Shown here: positions 20,626 to 32,577 of the stretch, in pieces
Layout of the letters: the number at the start of each line of letters is the position of its first letter
Numbering within the stretch: position 1 is the first letter of the stretch
NCBI RefSeq assembly: GCF_024721015.1
Contig: NZ_JANAIF010000007.1
Span: forward strand, 34,378 to 98,377
Reading direction: 5' to 3'
Source: Xenorhabdus bovienii
Lineage (GTDB): Bacteria; Pseudomonadota; Gammaproteobacteria; Enterobacterales; Enterobacteriaceae
DNA: 64,000 nucleotides
Notes under the pieces: generated by a model
The model's database searches: none
What the model was told of the DNA's origin: nothing
What the model saw: only the letters and a program-made list of their open reading frames with translations
Program-made: the position numbers and the translations under genes

Positions 20626-22368
20626 GTGTCACGATACCCCTTCATATTTGTGCTTTGCGTGTCTGTCGCAACTCCATCGGCCTATAGTGCAAATTTACGA
20701 TTGAAAGTGGAAGGACTTTCTGGCGAACTGGAAAAAAATGCCAGAGTACAGCTCTCAAACATAAGTACCGATGAAGTCGCTCCCGATGGGCGCTTCCAGG
20801 CCCGTGTCGAGAAAGCCATACAGCAAGGGTTAAGGCCATTGGGATACTACGATCCCACTGTTGAATTCACTTATCAGGAGAAAACACCACCTTCCCGTCC
20901 TATTTTGACAGCGAACGTGACACCGGGTGAACCGGTACGGGTAGTCGAAGTCAATGTTGATTTGGAAGGTAGCGCAAAAACCGATAAAGATTATGCGGCA
21001 CTCATCAAAAAAAATATGCCAAAGGAAGGGGCGATCCTTAATCATGGTGAATACGAACATTTCAAGGGCGCATTGAATAGTCTGGCAGTTAGAAAGGGTT
21101 ACTTTGATGCCGTGATGAAAAAAAGTGAATTAGAAGTATCACGGGAGCAGCATGAATCCTATTGGAACTTCGATTTCGACAGCGGAGATCGTTACCGTTT
21201 TGGCCCCGTGAGATACCACGGCTCGCAAATTCGTGAGAATTACCTGAACAATCTTTTGCCCTTTAAACAAGGTGAGTATTACACCTCGGATCAACTTGCG
21301 GAGTTCAGCAGTCGTCTGGCGAATACGGGATGGTTCAATTCTGTGGTTGTCGTGCCTGATTTCAAGGTAGGCCACACGAGCCAGGATAAGTTATTGCCAC
21401 TGGATGCTTCCTTGGTTCCCAGTTCTGCCAATTATGTTGAACTAGGGGGGGGTTATGCAACGGATGTCGGCCCCCGGGTTAAAGCAAAATGGAAAAAGCC
21501 ATGGCTTAACTCTCGTGGGCATAGCCTGAGTACCAATATTAACCTGTCGGCACCTGAACAAGTTATTGATGCATCCTACAAAATGCCACTCAAATCTAAT
21601 CCGCTTGAACAATATTATGAGTTGCAGACAGGTTATAAACGTAAAGATATTAACGATACCATTTCTGATACGGCAACATTGAACCTTTCCCGCAATTGGG
21701 ATCTCTCCACCGGATGGCAATATGGTATCAATTTACGCTGGAGTCTTAGTCACTTTACGCAGGCCAATGTGACAAATACGACGATGCTGCTCTATCCGGG
21801 AGCGAATGTCAGCCGAATTCGCCAGCGTGGTGGCACCATGCCTTATTGGGGAGATAGTCAGCGTTATTCGATAGATTTTTCCGACAAAACCTGGGATTCG
21901 AATGTGGATTTCTTGGTGTTGCAGGCACATCACGTCTGGATCAGGACTTATAAGGAGAAGCACCGCTTTGTGTTACGGGGGGATCTAGGCTGGATTGAAA
22001 CCAATGAATTCAATAAAGTTCCCCCAGATTTACGTTTCTTCGCAGGGGGGGATCGCAGCATCCGTGGTTATAAGTACCAAAAAATTTCGCCGAAAAATAG
22101 TGAGGGGAAACTGACTGGGGCATCGAAACTAGCCGTTGGCTCACTGGAATATCAATATAATATCTATGGGAATTGGTGGAGTGCGTTGTTTGTAGATGCG
22201 GGTGAAGCGGTGGATGATATTAAAAAAAGTGATTTTAAAACCGGCGCAGGGGTTGGTGTGCGTTGGGCTTCACCCGTCGGACCAATTAAGTTTGATCTTG
22301 CGATGCCAGTAGGAGACGCAAACAATCATGGTATTGAGTTTTACATCGGTTTAGGGGCTGAATTATGA
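20626..22368 (+). CDS. tamA: Translocation and assembly module outer-membrane protein TamA
   Basis: TamA is an Omp85-family protein that works with TamB in inserting some outer-membrane proteins and moving phospholipid. The 580-residue protein has a signal peptide (about 1-21), three POTRA domains (about 22-260) and a 16-strand beta-barrel. The barrel contains the conserved [13 protein letters not shown] motif. The start is a GTG with TAGGAG upstream. It overlaps tamB by 4 bases (ATGA), a standard coupled arrangement. Confidence 0.95.
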   Translation: MSRYPFIFVLCVSVATPSAYSANLRLKVEGLSGELEKNARVQLSNISTDEVAPDGRFQARVEKAIQQGLRPLGYYDPTVEFTYQEKTPPSRPILTANVTPGEPVRVVEVNVDLEGSAKTDKDYAALIKKNMPKEGAILNHGEYEHFKGALNSLAVRKGYFDAVMKKSELEVSREQHESYWNFDFDSGDRYRFGPVRYHGSQIRENYLNNLLPFKQGEYYTSDQLAEFSSRLANTGWFNSVVVVPDFKVGHTSQDKLLPLDASLVPSSANYVELGGGYATDVGPRVKAKWKKPWLNSRGHSLSTNINLSAPEQVIDASYKMPLKSNPLEQYYELQTGYKRKDINDTISDTATLNLSRNWDLSTGWQYGINLRWSLSHFTQANVTNTTMLLYPGANVSRIRQRGGTMPYWGDSQRYSIDFSDKTWDSNVDFLVLQAHHVWIRTYKEKHRFVLRGDLGWIETNEFNKVPPDLRFFAGGDRSIRGYKYQKISPKNSEGKLTGASKLAVGSLEYQYNIYGNWWSALFVDAGEAVDDIKKSDFKTGAGVGVRWASPVGPIKFDLAMPVGDANNHGIEFYIGLGAEL

Positions 22369-25300
22369 GGTGGGTCAAAAGGCTCAGTATGGCTTTTCTG
22401 CTGCTTGTTGGCCTGGTGTTGATAACCGTTATGGGATTGGTTGGTACACAAACCGGCCTGCATTTTATGATTAACAGCGCCGCACGTTGGGTTCCCGGAC
22501 TGGATATCGCCAATGTCAGCGGGGGCTGGCGCGATTTAACCTTAAAAGGTGTTAAATATCAGATGCTGGGAATAAATGTCAGTGCTGACAATTTACACCT
22601 TTCGTTACGCTTATCCTGCCTGAAACACAGTCATTTGTGTGTCAATGCGTTGACCACAGAAGGTGTGGTAGTTTCGGTGAATACGGCTGAGCTTCCTCCA
22701 TCAGAAGAGTCACCTGCATCAGAACCATTGACTGAATTGAAAACACCGTATCCTATTTCACTGGATTTGCTTTCTTTGAAGAATATCCACGTCAAGGTTG
22801 ACGATATAGTGATTGCGTTGGATGAATTTAAAACAGGAGCGCAGTGGAGGGAAAAACAGCTGACATTGAAACCAACGGAAATCAGCAATCTGTTGGTTGC
22901 TTTGCCTAAAACGCCGCCTGAACAAAGCGGTACAGTGGAAAATACAGCGCAAAAGGGTAAACAAAAGCCTGAACCTGAAAAATCATTGGGTGAAACCTTG
23001 AAGGCGCTATTTGCCAAACCTTTCTTAGCTGAATTGCCCAATGTTCCTATTCCTCTCGATATTACGGCAGAAAACATTCATGGCAGTCAGCTTCGCCTGA
23101 CAGGTGATACAGGTATCACGATTAATGATCTACGGCTGCAAGCCAGTAATCAGGGGCAGCAGGTTGATATGAAAACCTTCAGTGTAAGTGCACCGGAAGG
23201 CTCACTTTCGCTACAGGGGACGGTGGGGCTATTTGGACAGTGGCCAGTCAAACTGGCGATTAAGGGCAATACAAATCTGAATGAACTAAAAGGGCAAAAG
23301 GTTGATTTAACCCTGAATGGTGCTCTGTTGCAGCAGCTTAATCTGGCATTGCATCTTTCAGGGCCTGTTGTTGCCAATCTGAGTGCTCAGACTGAGTTGG
23401 CGAAGGCGGGTTTGCCTGTACGCCTGACATTGGAAAGCAAACAACTTCAGTGGCCATTGACGGGTGAACCGGAATATCGACTTGATGGTGTTAAGCTTCG
23501 ACTGAATGGCAAAGCCAGTGGCTACGATCTCTCCCTCCGTTCAGATATTAAAGGTCGTGATATTCCTCCTGCATTACTGATGCTGGATGCGAAGGGTAAT
23601 GAAGAACTGCTCAGGCTAACCCGTCTGCGTCTGTCTGCCTTGCAGGGGAAGGCGGAGATCACTGGCGTTGTTGACTGGCGTAAAGCGATTAGCTGGAATG
23701 CGAACCTGATTCTGGATGGCATCAATACAGCTAAACAGTGGCCAGAATGGCCAGCTAAAATGAATGGCAAAATGGCTGTGCGCGGTAGCCTGTATGGTGG
23801 TAGTTGGCAACTCCAGATCCCTGAAATTGCTCTTGACGGTGATGTGAAACAAAATACCGTCAAGGCGCATGGCAAGGCGTCAGGTAATGCGGCGGGACAG
23901 TGGAATATTCCGCAGTTTGACCTCACTTTTGGCCGCAATAGGCTGAATATTCAAGGGCAGCTTACAGATGAAAAGTGGAAGTTGGACGGTGAAATTAATG
24001 CACCACAGTTAAATGGACTACTGCCGGGATTGGCTGGTGTGGTTATCGGTAATGTGAAACTGCGCGGTAACATGAAAGCGCCACAAATAGTGGCAGATTT
24101 AAATGCACGTAATGTGCGGTGGCAGAATGAGCTGAAAGTGGATAGCGCCACGATTAAGGGAGATGTGCGCTCGGCTGAACAGATTGAAGGACAGCTCTTA
24201 GTTACTGTTCATCAATTGAAACAGGCGGATTTAATCATCAATAACTTGATGCTAAATGCCAAGGGCACGGAAAAGCAGCATGATTTACATTTGAAAATTG
24301 AGGGTAACCCCGTATCAGGTCAATTGGCACTCAATGGCCGCTTTGACCGCGGGCAGGAGCGTTGGCAAGGGACTATCAACAATACCTACTTTGATACTCC
24401 TGTTGGTGAGTGGCGCTTAAGTAAGGCGATTGCCATTGATTACCTGAATCTACAGCAGAAAGTGACAGTAGGAACACATTGCTGGCTTAACCCGAATGCA
24501 CAGATCTGTGTCCCCAAACCGATTGAGGCGGGAGCCAGTGGTCATGCTGAAGTGGTGCTTAAGCGTTTTGATTTGGCCATGATTCAGCCATTCCTTGATA
24601 AAATGACCCAACTTAAAGGCGTGTTCAGCGGGAATGCCAATGTCAAATGGACTGCGGGACAGGTTTTGCCACAGGCTAAAGTCGTCTTGCAAGGAAATGG
24701 GGTTCAGCTTCACCAAATGGTTGAGGGGACTGCATTACCTGTTGATTTTGAAACATTAACAGTGAATGCAGGACTAACAAATGGTAAGGCAAATGTGGCA
24801 TGGTTGTTTAAGCTGGCAGGCAATGGGCAATTGAATGGCAATGTTCAGGTGGCTGACCTGGAAGGCCGCCGCAAGCTGTCTGGGAATGTGGATATTCAAG
24901 CTCTTTCTTTAAAGCTGATTAAACCGATTTTGGGTAAAGACGAGAAAGCAGAAGGGGATTTGAACGCTAACCTCCGTCTCGGTGGTAATGTAAAAAACCC
25001 GCTGTTGTTTGGTCAGCTTAAGACGGATGATCTCCAAATCGTCAGTTATTGGCTGCCTTTTGATATCACCCAAGGCCAGCTAGCTATCTATTTTGATGGT
25101 GTCCGCTCTGGCTTGGAGGGCGTTATCAAAACGCCTAAAGGGCAGCTAAACCTTAACGGCAATGCTGACTGGCGTAATTTGAACGCATGGTATGCCAAGA
25201 TTGCCGCGAATGGTGAAAAATTGCGTGTGACAGTGCCGCCAATGGTGAAAATTGATGTTAGCCCTAATCTGGTACTTGAAGCCACGCCTGATCTACTGAA

Positions 25301-26144
25301 ACTTGATGGGAATGTGGATATTCCATGGGCACGCATTACGGTGCAGGAATTACCAGAGTCTGCTGTGGGTATTTCTTCTGACGAAGTCATGCTGGATAAA
25401 AATCTCCAGCCGATAGAGAAGAAAAAATCGTCCATTCTGGTTAAAAGTAACTTAAATATTCGCATTGGTGATGATGTCCGTTTGAATGCATTTGGTCTGA
25501 AAGCTCAACTTAAGGGAGCCTTGAAAGTCATTCAGGATAAACAGGGGCTGGGGCTGAATGGCCAGATTGATATTCCAGATGGTCGTTTCCATGCCTACGG
25601 GCAGGATTTGCTGGTACGCAAGGGTACAATCATATTTTCTGGCCCGCCGGAACAGCCGATGTTGAACATTGAAGCAATCCGTAACCCCGACTCGACGGCG
25701 AATAAGGTTGTCGCTGGTGTGAAAGTTACGGGATTGGCGGATAAACCCAAAGTTGAAATTTTCTCTGAGCCAGCAAAATCACAGCAGGAAGCACTGTCTT
25801 ATCTTCTGCGTGGTGAAGGTTTGGAGAAGAGTGGTTCTGACAATAACCAAATGACTTCCATGCTGATTGGTTTGGGCGTTTCCCAAAGTGGTCAATTGGT
25901 TGGCAAGATTGGTGAAACTTTTGGTGTTTCTGATTTAGCTTTAGATACTCAGGGTGTGGGTGACAAATCTCAGGTTGTCGTCAGTGGCAAGATAACCAAC
26001 AACTTGCAGGTGAAATACGGTGTTGGTATTTTTGATTCTCTGGCGACCTTGACATTACGCTATCGTGTAATGCCAAGATTGTATCTCGATGCGGTATCTG
26101 GTATTGATCAGGCTTTAGATCTGCTCTATGAGTTTGAGTTTTAA
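22365..26144 (+). CDS. tamB: Translocation and assembly module inner-membrane protein TamB
   Basis: TamB is an AsmA-like bridge protein spanning the periplasm from an N-terminal inner-membrane anchor (about 8-27) to TamA. The 1259-residue protein is mostly long repetitive beta structure, a hydrophobic groove thought to carry lipids. The C-terminal DUF490 domain is conserved, with [14 protein letters not shown] and a final [18 protein letters not shown] beta signal ending in Phe. Two cysteine pairs occur, one near residue 80 and one near residue 705. It is followed by ytfP after 2 bases. Confidence 0.95.
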   Translation: MRWVKRLSMAFLLLVGLVLITVMGLVGTQTGLHFMINSAARWVPGLDIANVSGGWRDLTLKGVKYQMLGINVSADNLHLSLRLSCLKHSHLCVNALTTEGVVVSVNTAELPPSEESPASEPLTELKTPYPISLDLLSLKNIHVKVDDIVIALDEFKTGAQWREKQLTLKPTEISNLLVALPKTPPEQSGTVENTAQKGKQKPEPEKSLGETLKALFAKPFLAELPNVPIPLDITAENIHGSQLRLTGDTGITINDLRLQASNQGQQVDMKTFSVSAPEGSLSLQGTVGLFGQWPVKLAIKGNTNLNELKGQKVDLTLNGALLQQLNLALHLSGPVVANLSAQTELAKAGLPVRLTLESKQLQWPLTGEPEYRLDGVKLRLNGKASGYDLSLRSDIKGRDIPPALLMLDAKGNEELLRLTRLRLSALQGKAEITGVVDWRKAISWNANLILDGINTAKQWPEWPAKMNGKMAVRGSLYGGSWQLQIPEIALDGDVKQNTVKAHGKASGNAAGQWNIPQFDLTFGRNRLNIQGQLTDEKWKLDGEINAPQLNGLLPGLAGVVIGNVKLRGNMKAPQIVADLNARNVRWQNELKVDSATIKGDVRSAEQIEGQLLVTVHQLKQADLIINNLMLNAKGTEKQHDLHLKIEGNPVSGQLALNGRFDRGQERWQGTINNTYFDTPVGEWRLSKAIAIDYLNLQQKVTVGTHCWLNPNAQICVPKPIEAGASGHAEVVLKRFDLAMIQPFLDKMTQLKGVFSGNANVKWTAGQVLPQAKVVLQGNGVQLHQMVEGTALPVDFETLTVNAGLTNGKANVAWLFKLAGNGQLNGNVQVADLEGRRKLSGNVDIQALSLKLIKPILGKDEKAEGDLNANLRLGGNVKNPLLFGQLKTDDLQIVSYWLPFDITQGQLAIYFDGVRSGLEGVIKTPKGQLNLNGNADWRNLNAWYAKIAANGEKLRVTVPPMVKIDVSPNLVLEATPDLLKLDGNVDIPWARITVQELPESAVGISSDEVMLDKNLQPIEKKKSSILVKSNLNIRIGDDVRLNAFGLKAQLKGALKVIQDKQGLGLNGQIDIPDGRFHAYGQDLLVRKGTIIFSGPPEQPMLNIEAIRNPDSTANKVVAGVKVTGLADKPKVEIFSEPAKSQQEALSYLLRGEGLEKSGSDNNQMTSMLIGLGVSQSGQLVGKIGETFGVSDLALDTQGVGDKSQVVVSGKITNNLQVKYGVGIFDSLATLTLRYRVMPRLYLDAVSGIDQALDLLYEFEF

Positions 26145-26146
26145 AA

Positions 26147-26494
26147 ATGCGAGTGATTGTTTATGGCAGCCTGAGGCGCAAACAAGGTAACCATCACTGG
26201 ATGACCTATGCCCAACTTCTAGGAGAACATAGGTTAGAAGGTTATGAAATTTATGACCTGGGACATTATCCAGCGGTGATCCGTGGCGAAGGGACAATTG
26301 AATGCGAAGTATATCGCATTACGCCATCCATCCTGACAGAACTGGATGCTTTGAAAAAGAATTCTCAGGAATACGAAAGGGAACTGATTAAAACACCTTA
26401 CGGCAGTGCATGGATCTATTTATATAGACTGCCTGTCGATGGACTGCATCGGATAACATGTGGTGACTGGATCAAGCGCCACGAAGAAGAATAA
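26147..26494 (+). CDS. ytfP: Gamma-glutamylcyclotransferase-like protein YtfP
   Basis: The 115-residue protein has the GGCT fold signature YGSLR near 6-10, a GxYPAV-like turn, and an acidic residue in VYRI...ELDALKK. Enzymes of this fold cyclise gamma-glutamyl compounds, but the substrate of the bacterial YtfP family is not settled. It starts 2 bases after tamB, as in E. coli, so it is cotranscribed with tamAB. A bidirectional terminator separates it from convergent ppa. Confidence 0.9.
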   Translation: MRVIVYGSLRRKQGNHHWMTYAQLLGEHRLEGYEIYDLGHYPAVIRGEGTIECEVYRITPSILTELDALKKNSQEYERELIKTPYGSAWIYLYRLPVDGLHRITCGDWIKRHEEE

Positions 26495-26496
26495 AT

Positions 26497-26533
26497 AAAA
26501 ACCTCTGCCTCTATGTGGTGGCAGAGGTTTTTT
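26497..26533. terminator. Bidirectional terminator between ytfP and ppa
   Basis: AAAAACCTCTGCC (26497-26509) pairs with GGCAGAGGTTTTTT (26520-26533). A-rich and T-rich ends on both sides fit action in both directions between convergent genes. Confidence 0.9.
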
Positions 26534-26563
26534 ATGATCAAAACCCGCTGTTATCCTTTAGGA

Positions 26564-27094
26564 TTATTTTTTAGCAGCGCGTTCGAAAGAAGACAGAATT
26601 TCAGCTTTAGCGGCTTCAACATTGTCCCAACCGTCAACTTTCACCCATTTGCCTTTTTCCAGATCTTTATAATGTTCAAAGAAATGGGTGATTTGGGCAC
26701 GCAGCAGTTCTGGCAGATCGTTCACATCTTTGATGTGATCGTATTCTTTGCTCAGTTTGGTGTGAGGAACAGCGACCAATTTCGCATCTTCACCGGATTC
26801 GTCGGACATTTTCAGAACGCCAACTGGACGGCAGCGAATAACGGAACCTGGTTGTAATGGGTATGGCGTAGGAACCAGCACGTCAACAGGGTCGCCATCA
26901 AGGGACAGAGTATTGTTGATGTAACCGTAGTTGCAAGGATAGAACATTGCCGTAGACATGAAACGGTCTACAAACAGTGCGCCGGAGTCTTTATCTACTT
27001 CATATTTGATCGGATCTGCGTTTGCAGGGATCTCAATGATGACATAGATATCTTCAGGCAGTTCTTTACCGGCCGGTACATTGTTCAGGCTCAT
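26564..27094 (-). CDS. ppa: Inorganic pyrophosphatase
   Basis: The enzyme hydrolyses pyrophosphate and so drives biosynthetic polymerisations. The protein of 176 residues belongs to family I, with the active-site stretch [19 protein letters not shown] holding the metal-binding Asp residues, and VIVE-like N-terminal strands. The length matches the E. coli protein. A perfect -10 sequence, TATAAT on the minus strand, lies at 27137-27142. Confidence 0.97.
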   Translation of the reverse strand: MSLNNVPAGKELPEDIYVIIEIPANADPIKYEVDKDSGALFVDRFMSTAMFYPCNYGYINNTLSLDGDPVDVLVPTPYPLQPGSVIRCRPVGVLKMSDESGEDAKLVAVPHTKLSKEYDHIKDVNDLPELLRAQITHFFEHYKDLEKGKWVKVDGWDNVEAAKAEILSSFERAAKK

Positions 27095-27510
27095 AAAAGG
27101 TTTCCTTTAATTTCAAACCAAAATGGAGTGCGGGCTATTATAGCCAAAACAGACTTAAAGTCCCCGCATTTTTCCAGTCGTTGAACGCCATACAGCTCAG
27201 GAATTGGGTGTTATAAAATCTGTTGTAGTGGATAAAAAGTGATTATTTACTTTTTTATTGTTCACACTTCTGCCTTGTTCATGAGTCATGAACAGAATGA
27301 TTTCGTGAACAAATATAAATAGAGAAAGAGTATGTATAGAACTTAAGGGAACAATATAGATAATCGGCAGGGAAAAAATGATGTTAACGTTGAGAGTAAG
27401 TCGTTGCGTTAAGCGTGTTGCTCAACAAATTAAAGGATAAGTCGTGTCGTTTATTAAAGAGGCGACACTTCGCCCCTTCATTAAATTAACTATTCAATCA
27501 ACAAACCTAC
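27095..27510. other. ppa-fbp intergenic region
   Basis: This 416-base region between the ppa start and the fbp stop (both minus strand) holds the ppa -10 candidate (27137-27142) and the two-tier palindrome at 27258-27312, listed separately. It also holds a 20-codon frame on the plus strand at 27378-27440. The inverted repeat GTGTCG/CGACAC around 27444-27468 is a possible weak terminator of fbp. E. coli has sugar-transport genes ytfQRT-yjfF here; they are absent. Confidence 0.55.
27258..27312. promoter_or_regulatory. Two-tier perfect palindrome, candidate operator
   Basis: The core TGTTCATGAGTCATGAACA (27276-27294) is an exact 19-base palindrome. Outside it, TTGTTCAC (27258-27265) and GTGAACAA (27305-27312) form a second exact inverted pair with the same centre (27285). 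They are separated from the core by 10 unpaired bases on each side. The four half-sites share GTTCAY or its complement. Two helical turns between like half-sites suggest a protein that binds cooperatively as two dimers. The regulator is not recognised. Confidence 0.6.
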
Positions 27511-28515
27511 TTACTCACCTGGAAATTCAGCCATAAAGCTTTCAGCTTTTTCCACCATTGATTCTGTTCCCACGAAGAAAGGAACTCGCTGATGCAATTG
27601 GGTTGGTGTGATATCTAGAATTCGGTTTTTGCCATCACTGGCCTTGCCGCCAGCCTGCTCAGCCAAAAAAGCAATTGGGTTGCATTCATACAGCAGACGC
27701 AATTTTCCTGTTGGGTGACTTGCGGTGCTTGGATAAATATAGATACCGCCTTTCAGCAGGTTGCGGTGGAAATCTGCAACCAGCGAGCCAATATAGCGGG
27801 TGGTGTAAGGGCGCTGGGTGGCTTCGTCTTGCTCTTGGCAATATTTGATGTACTTCTTCACGCCCATCGGGAATTTGATGTAGTTCCCTTCGTTGATGGA
27901 GTACATATTGCCTTTGGCAGGGAATTGAACTTTCTCATGAGTCAGGCAAAATACGCCGAGTGAGGGATCGTAAGTGAATGTATGAACTCCGCAACCCGTG
28001 GTGTAAACCAACATAGTGGACGAGCCATAGACCACATAACCCGCCGCAACCTGACGATTCCCCGGTTGCAGGAAATCTTCTTCGGTAACCGGCTGCCCAA
28101 TAGGTGTAATTCGACGGTAAATTGAGAAAATAGTCCCGACGGAAACGTTTACATCAATATTCGAAGAACCATCCAGTGGGTCCATCAAAACAACATACTT
28201 CGCATTTTCTGCACGGTCGCCATCAAAGACAACGATCTCATCTTCTTCTTCGGAAGCAATACCTGCTACTTCACCGCGCGCTTTCAATGCAGCCTTCAGT
28301 TTTTCATTGGCATACAAATCCAGCTTCATCTGAACTTCGCCCTGAACATTCGATACGCCGCTGGTGCCTAAAATATCCACCAGACCAGCCTTATTGATGT
28401 CCCGATGAATGATCTTGGCACCCAGTTTGATGGCAGAAAGCAGTGCGGTCAGTTCACCCGTAGCATGAGGAAAGTCGTGCTGTTTCTCGACGATGAATTC
28501 GCCTAATGTTTTCAT
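27511..28515 (-). CDS. fbp: Fructose-1,6-bisphosphatase class 1
   Basis: Fbp removes the 1-phosphate of fructose 1,6-bisphosphate in gluconeogenesis. The protein of 334 residues has the metal and substrate motifs EEEDE near 97-101 and [10 protein letters not shown], and a C-terminal ECNP with GGKASDG. The start [12 protein letters not shown] at 28515 matches E. coli. The frame stays open 61 codons further upstream but overlaps the divergent mpl promoter and lacks family similarity. AMP inhibits the E. coli enzyme. Confidence 0.97.
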   Translation of the reverse strand: MKTLGEFIVEKQHDFPHATGELTALLSAIKLGAKIIHRDINKAGLVDILGTSGVSNVQGEVQMKLDLYANEKLKAALKARGEVAGIASEEEDEIVVFDGDRAENAKYVVLMDPLDGSSNIDVNVSVGTIFSIYRRITPIGQPVTEEDFLQPGNRQVAAGYVVYGSSTMLVYTTGCGVHTFTYDPSLGVFCLTHEKVQFPAKGNMYSINEGNYIKFPMGVKKYIKYCQEQDEATQRPYTTRYIGSLVADFHRNLLKGGIYIYPSTASHPTGKLRLLYECNPIAFLAEQAGGKASDGKNRILDITPTQLHQRVPFFVGTESMVEKAESFMAEFPGE

Positions 28516-28686
28516 GACGAAAGCCCTGAATTTTGTTGTGGTTTTAGAGAGCGTGCTGCACTTGCGTGTCGCACTCATGCGCGGCAGTTTAGCTAAAGAA
28601 TGGGGTGATTGATAGGCTATTGCATTTCTAATCTCAGCATTGATGGTTAGAATAGTGACACACCTCATGATATTGGATAGAAATAA

Positions 28687-30057
28687 ATGCGTATTCATAT
28701 TCTTGGCATCTGCGGTACTTTCATGGGAGGGCTGGCGATCCTCGCTCGTTCACTGGGTCATGAAGTTACCGGCTCTGATGCCAATGTGTATCCTCCAATG
28801 AGTACCCTTCTGGAAAAACAGGGCATTGAGCTGATTCAAGGATATGATCCTTCACAGCTCGATCCTGAGCCAGACATGGTAATCATTGGCAATGCCATGA
28901 CACGTGGTAATCCCTGTGTGGAAGCGGTGCTGGATCGTGGCATTCCTTATACATCTGGCCCACAGTGGCTACATGATCATGTTTTGCCAGAACGCTGGGT
29001 GTTAGCCGTCGCGGGAACGCATGGTAAAACGACAACCGCAGGAATGCTAGCATGGATCTTAGAAGCCTGCGGTTATAAGCCGGGATTCCTGATCGGCGGT
29101 GTGCCGGGCAATTTTGACGTTTCAGCACAAATCGGTGAAAGTCCATTTTTCGTGATTGAAGCGGATGAGTATGACTGCGCGTTTTTTGATAAACGTTCAA
29201 AATTCGTGCATTACGGCCCCCGCACACTAATCATGAATAACCTTGAATTTGATCATGCTGATATTTTTGAAAATCTAGCGGCCGTCCAAAAACAGTTCCA
29301 CCATCTCGTCAGGGTTGTGCCGGGCAGTGGTAAGATTCTGGTACCCGATAATGACATTAACCTGAAACATGTGCTCGGAATGGGATGCTGGAGTGAGCTG
29401 GAACATATCGGGGAAACGGGTAACTGGCAAGCGAAGAAAGTCAGTCAGGATAGCAGCATCTACCAAGTGTTCCATCAAAGTGAACAGGTTGGCGAAGTGA
29501 ACTGGTCATTGGTGGGTGAACACAACATGCACAATGGTTTGATCGCAATTGCGGCTGCCCATCATGTTGGTGTTCAGCCTGCGGATGCTTGTCAGGTACT
29601 GGGCGATTTTATCAATGCGCGCCGCCGTCTTGAATTGCGTGGTGAAGTGAATGGTATCTCAGTTTATGATGATTTTGCTCATCATCCCACTGCAATTTTG
29701 GCGACACTGGCAGCGCTGAGAAGTAAAGTTGGCGGTGTCGCTCGTATCCTTGCTGTGCTAGAACCGCGTTCAAATACCATGAAAATGGGCATGAGCAAAA
29801 ATGATATTGCGCCTTCTCTGGGACGTGCTGATGAAGTCTTCTTGTATCAGCCTGCCAATATTCCGTGGCAGGTCGCAGAAATTGCGGAACACTGCATCCA
29901 ACCTGCTCGCTGGAGTGCGGATATTGATGCTTTGGTACGTATGATTGTTGAGGTGGCACAACCGGGTGATTACATTCTTATCATGAGTAATGGTGGATTC
30001 GATGGCATTCACGAGAAGTTGCTGACTGAGCTGGGTAAGAAAGTGCACGAGGCTTGA
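28687..30057 (+). CDS. mpl: UDP-MurNAc:L-Ala-gamma-D-Glu-meso-DAP ligase Mpl
   Basis: Mpl recycles murein by joining the tripeptide L-Ala-D-Glu-DAP to UDP-MurNAc. The protein of 456 residues is a Mur ligase with an N-terminal GICGTFMGG nucleotide-binding start, the ATP loop [10 protein letters not shown] near 115-124, and [16 protein letters not shown] in the centre. It is divergent from fbp, as in E. coli. A palindromic terminator follows at 30078-30108. Confidence 0.96.
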   Translation: MRIHILGICGTFMGGLAILARSLGHEVTGSDANVYPPMSTLLEKQGIELIQGYDPSQLDPEPDMVIIGNAMTRGNPCVEAVLDRGIPYTSGPQWLHDHVLPERWVLAVAGTHGKTTTAGMLAWILEACGYKPGFLIGGVPGNFDVSAQIGESPFFVIEADEYDCAFFDKRSKFVHYGPRTLIMNNLEFDHADIFENLAAVQKQFHHLVRVVPGSGKILVPDNDINLKHVLGMGCWSELEHIGETGNWQAKKVSQDSSIYQVFHQSEQVGEVNWSLVGEHNMHNGLIAIAAAHHVGVQPADACQVLGDFINARRRLELRGEVNGISVYDDFAHHPTAILATLAALRSKVGGVARILAVLEPRSNTMKMGMSKNDIAPSLGRADEVFLYQPANIPWQVAEIAEHCIQPARWSADIDALVRMIVEVAQPGDYILIMSNGGFDGIHEKLLTELGKKVHEA

Positions 30058-30077
30058 TTGTCAAAATCATCAGAGTG

Positions 30078-30108
30078 AGAGGATCGCATGAGTCGTGCGA
30101 TCCTCTTT
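30078..30108 (+). terminator. Terminator after mpl
   Basis: AGAGGATCGCA (30078-30088) pairs perfectly with TGCGATCCTCT (30096-30106), followed by a short T-rich stretch. Confidence 0.75.
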
Positions 30109-30194
30109 ATCTCTATTCCCAGGGTTCCGTTTGTCTGCCACCGTGCTGCAACTTGAAATCTATTGGGTATATGTAGTTTGGCTATACGACAGGG

Positions 30195-30668
<474 letters not shown>

Positions 30669-30713
30669 TCACCATCGTTGAATCCGTTATGAAGCTATTA
30701 TTATGCGAAAGAG

Positions 30714-30727
30714 TGAATTTTTATTCA
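30714..30727. promoter_or_regulatory. ARG box upstream of argR
   Basis: TGAATTTTTATTCA fits the ArgR half-site consensus TGAAT-WWWW-ATTCA exactly. No clear second box is found at the usual 3-base spacing. Confidence 0.8.
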
Positions 30728-30869
30728 AGGAAGAGAAGAAAAAACTAAAATAATAAGCATAATTACATTATTTTCATTTCCATGATATATCCTTATTAAT
30801 CATCAGTGTATTCATGCGTTCATTTTCTCTGTGTTTCCTTTCCCACATATTGAGTATGGTAAATATATT

Positions 30870-30881
30870 GTTAATTAAATG
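30870..30881 (+). promoter_or_regulatory. ArcA-type binding site upstream of mdh
   Basis: GTTAATTAAATG matches the ArcA-P consensus core (GTTAATTA). E. coli mdh is repressed by ArcA without oxygen. The site is about 310 bases before mdh, so its target could be mdh or argR. Confidence 0.55.
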
Positions 30882-31193
30882 GTATTGTTTGGTTTGGGAG
30901 ATAAGAGTAAGGTAATCAACTAAGTTATTAATAATATAACAGGATTAATTCTCAAAAAAGTGTCCGTTATCTCATTAACAGATAAGCCTTTTGTCTAGAA
31001 TAAAATAACTTTGGTATTTCATCATCAAGCCATTAGGTAGATAATCTGTCTGTTAACAGATTGTTCTTAATACGTAGTGATCAGTGGGGCTGAGAGTCTA
31101 TCCCATACATGCATTGAATGTGGGGAAACAGATTCAGGCTCTTAACCAGACAGGTTTAAGTTTTTTACAGCACTTTATTTAAGGAGTATCAGG

Positions 31194-32132
31194 ATGAAAG
31201 TTGCAGTTCTCGGTGCAGCCGGTGGTATTGGTCAGGCACTTGCCCTTCTACTCAAGACCCAACTTCCTTCAGGTTCAGAACTTTCCTTGTATGACATTGC
31301 TCCGGTGACTCCAGGTGTGGCAGCCGATCTTAGTCATATCCCAACGGAAGTCAAAGTCACTGGTTTTGCTGGTGAAGATGCAACCCCTGCATTGGTAGGC
31401 GCAGATGTTGTATTAATCTCTGCGGGTGTGGCGCGTAAACCAGGCATGGATCGTTCAGATCTGTTCAATATTAATGCGGGGATCATTCGTAATCTGGTCC
31501 AGCAGGCAGCTAAGGCTTGTCCAAAAGCATTAATCGGTATTATCACGAACCCTGTGAATACTACTGTGGCGATCGCGGCTGAGGTTCTGAAAAAAGAAGG
31601 CGTTTACGACAGAAACCGTCTGTTCGGTGTTACGACGCTGGATATCATCCGTTCCAATACTTTTGTTGCAGAACTGAAAGGTAAGAACTCTGAGGAGTTG
31701 GAAGTGCCTGTTATTGGTGGGCACTCTGGTGTGACTATCCTACCATTGCTGTCACAAATTCAGGGCGTCAGCTTCACTGATGAAGAAGTTGAAGCGTTAA
31801 CCAAACGTATTCAGAACGCAGGTACTGAAGTGGTTGAAGCGAAAGCAGGTGGCGGATCTGCCACTCTGTCTATGGGGCAGGCAGCGGCACGTCTGGGTCT
31901 TTCTTTGATCCGTGGCTTGCAGGGTGAAAGCAATGTCATCGAGTGCAGCTATGTAGAAGGTGATGGCAAATATGCCCGATTCTTCGCTCAGCCTGTTCGC
32001 TTAGGTAAAAATGGTATCGAAGAACGTTTAGATATCGGCAAACTTAGCGATTTTGAACAGAAGTCACTGGATAGTATGTTGGACGTTCTCAAAAAAGATA
32101 TCGAATTAGGCGAGAAATTTATTAACAGTTAA
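31194..32132 (+). CDS. mdh: Malate dehydrogenase
   Basis: Mdh interconverts malate and oxaloacetate with NAD in the citric acid cycle. The 312-residue protein has the NAD-binding [10 protein letters not shown] loop at 7-16, the substrate arginines in [12 protein letters not shown], and the catalytic His in [10 protein letters not shown]. The length matches E. coli. A strong terminator is at 32190-32222. It is divergent from argR, as in E. coli. Confidence 0.98.
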   Translation: MKVAVLGAAGGIGQALALLLKTQLPSGSELSLYDIAPVTPGVAADLSHIPTEVKVTGFAGEDATPALVGADVVLISAGVARKPGMDRSDLFNINAGIIRNLVQQAAKACPKALIGIITNPVNTTVAIAAEVLKKEGVYDRNRLFGVTTLDIIRSNTFVAELKGKNSEELEVPVIGGHSGVTILPLLSQIQGVSFTDEEVEALTKRIQNAGTEVVEAKAGGGSATLSMGQAAARLGLSLIRGLQGESNVIECSYVEGDGKYARFFAQPVRLGKNGIEERLDIGKLSDFEQKSLDSMLDVLKKDIELGEKFINS

Positions 32133-32189
32133 TTCATTTAATTCGTAATTTATTAATATACGAACTAAGTTAAATATATTAGATAACTG

Positions 32190-32222
32190 AAACCGCTAGC
32201 TTAGAAATAGCTAGCGGTTTTT
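32190..32222 (+). terminator. Rho-independent terminator after mdh
   Basis: AAACCGCTAGCT (32190-32201) pairs with AGCTAGCGGTTT (32209-32220) around 7 bases, then T residues. It lies between convergent mdh and sfsB. Confidence 0.92.
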
Positions 32223-32244
32223 CTTTCAATAATTATATTAATAG

Positions 32245-32511
32245 CTAATTATTCTTTTTTTCTCTAACTTTCCTTTCTAATAGTTCTCCTGTATGTGGAT
32301 CGAAATAACGACTAGGCCATATTTCAGACGGATGTAATCCTAAGTAATTCGCTATTATCCATTCTCCCTTAGGCCATGGGCGAGAAAGTGTATTCGCCAA
32401 AGTTGATGAGCTTAACCCTGCTTCGCGTGAAACGGCAGCCAGTGTCGTTCCGCGTTTACGTAAAGCAGCAATAATATCAGCAGGATGCCAATCCGATTTC
32501 ATAGAAATCAT
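32245..32511 (-). CDS. sfsB: Ner-like DNA-binding regulator SfsB (Nlp)
   Basis: The 88-residue protein belongs to the family of phage Mu Ner and E. coli SfsB/Nlp: DWHPADIIAALRKRG, GLSSSTLANTLSRPWPKGE, and IWPSRYFDP near the end. It binds DNA through a helix-turn-helix. In E. coli sfsB lies beside ispB and stimulates maltose genes when overproduced; its natural target is unclear. Here it faces two Mu c-like genes across 187 bases full of repeats, the same layout as ner and c in Mu-like phages. Confidence 0.88.
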   Translation of the reverse strand: MISMKSDWHPADIIAALRKRGTTLAAVSREAGLSSSTLANTLSRPWPKGEWIIANYLGLHPSEIWPSRYFDPHTGELLERKVREKKNN

Positions 32512-32577
32512 TTTTTTAATCCTTTCCTATTAAATTTGAAGCCACATTAGTGGTATAACTAAAGCGTTAGTGTGAAA

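Noticed and set aside
28516..28698. N-terminal extension of Fbp by 61 codons
   Set aside because: The extra residues show no family similarity and lie in the divergent promoter region shared with mpl.
31088..31165. TPP-riboswitch-like stretch (GGGGCTGAGA ... CCC) before mdh
   Set aside because: Only the CTGAGA box fits. The conserved ACCUGAUCUGG-type half of the aptamer is absent, and mdh is not a thiamine gene.
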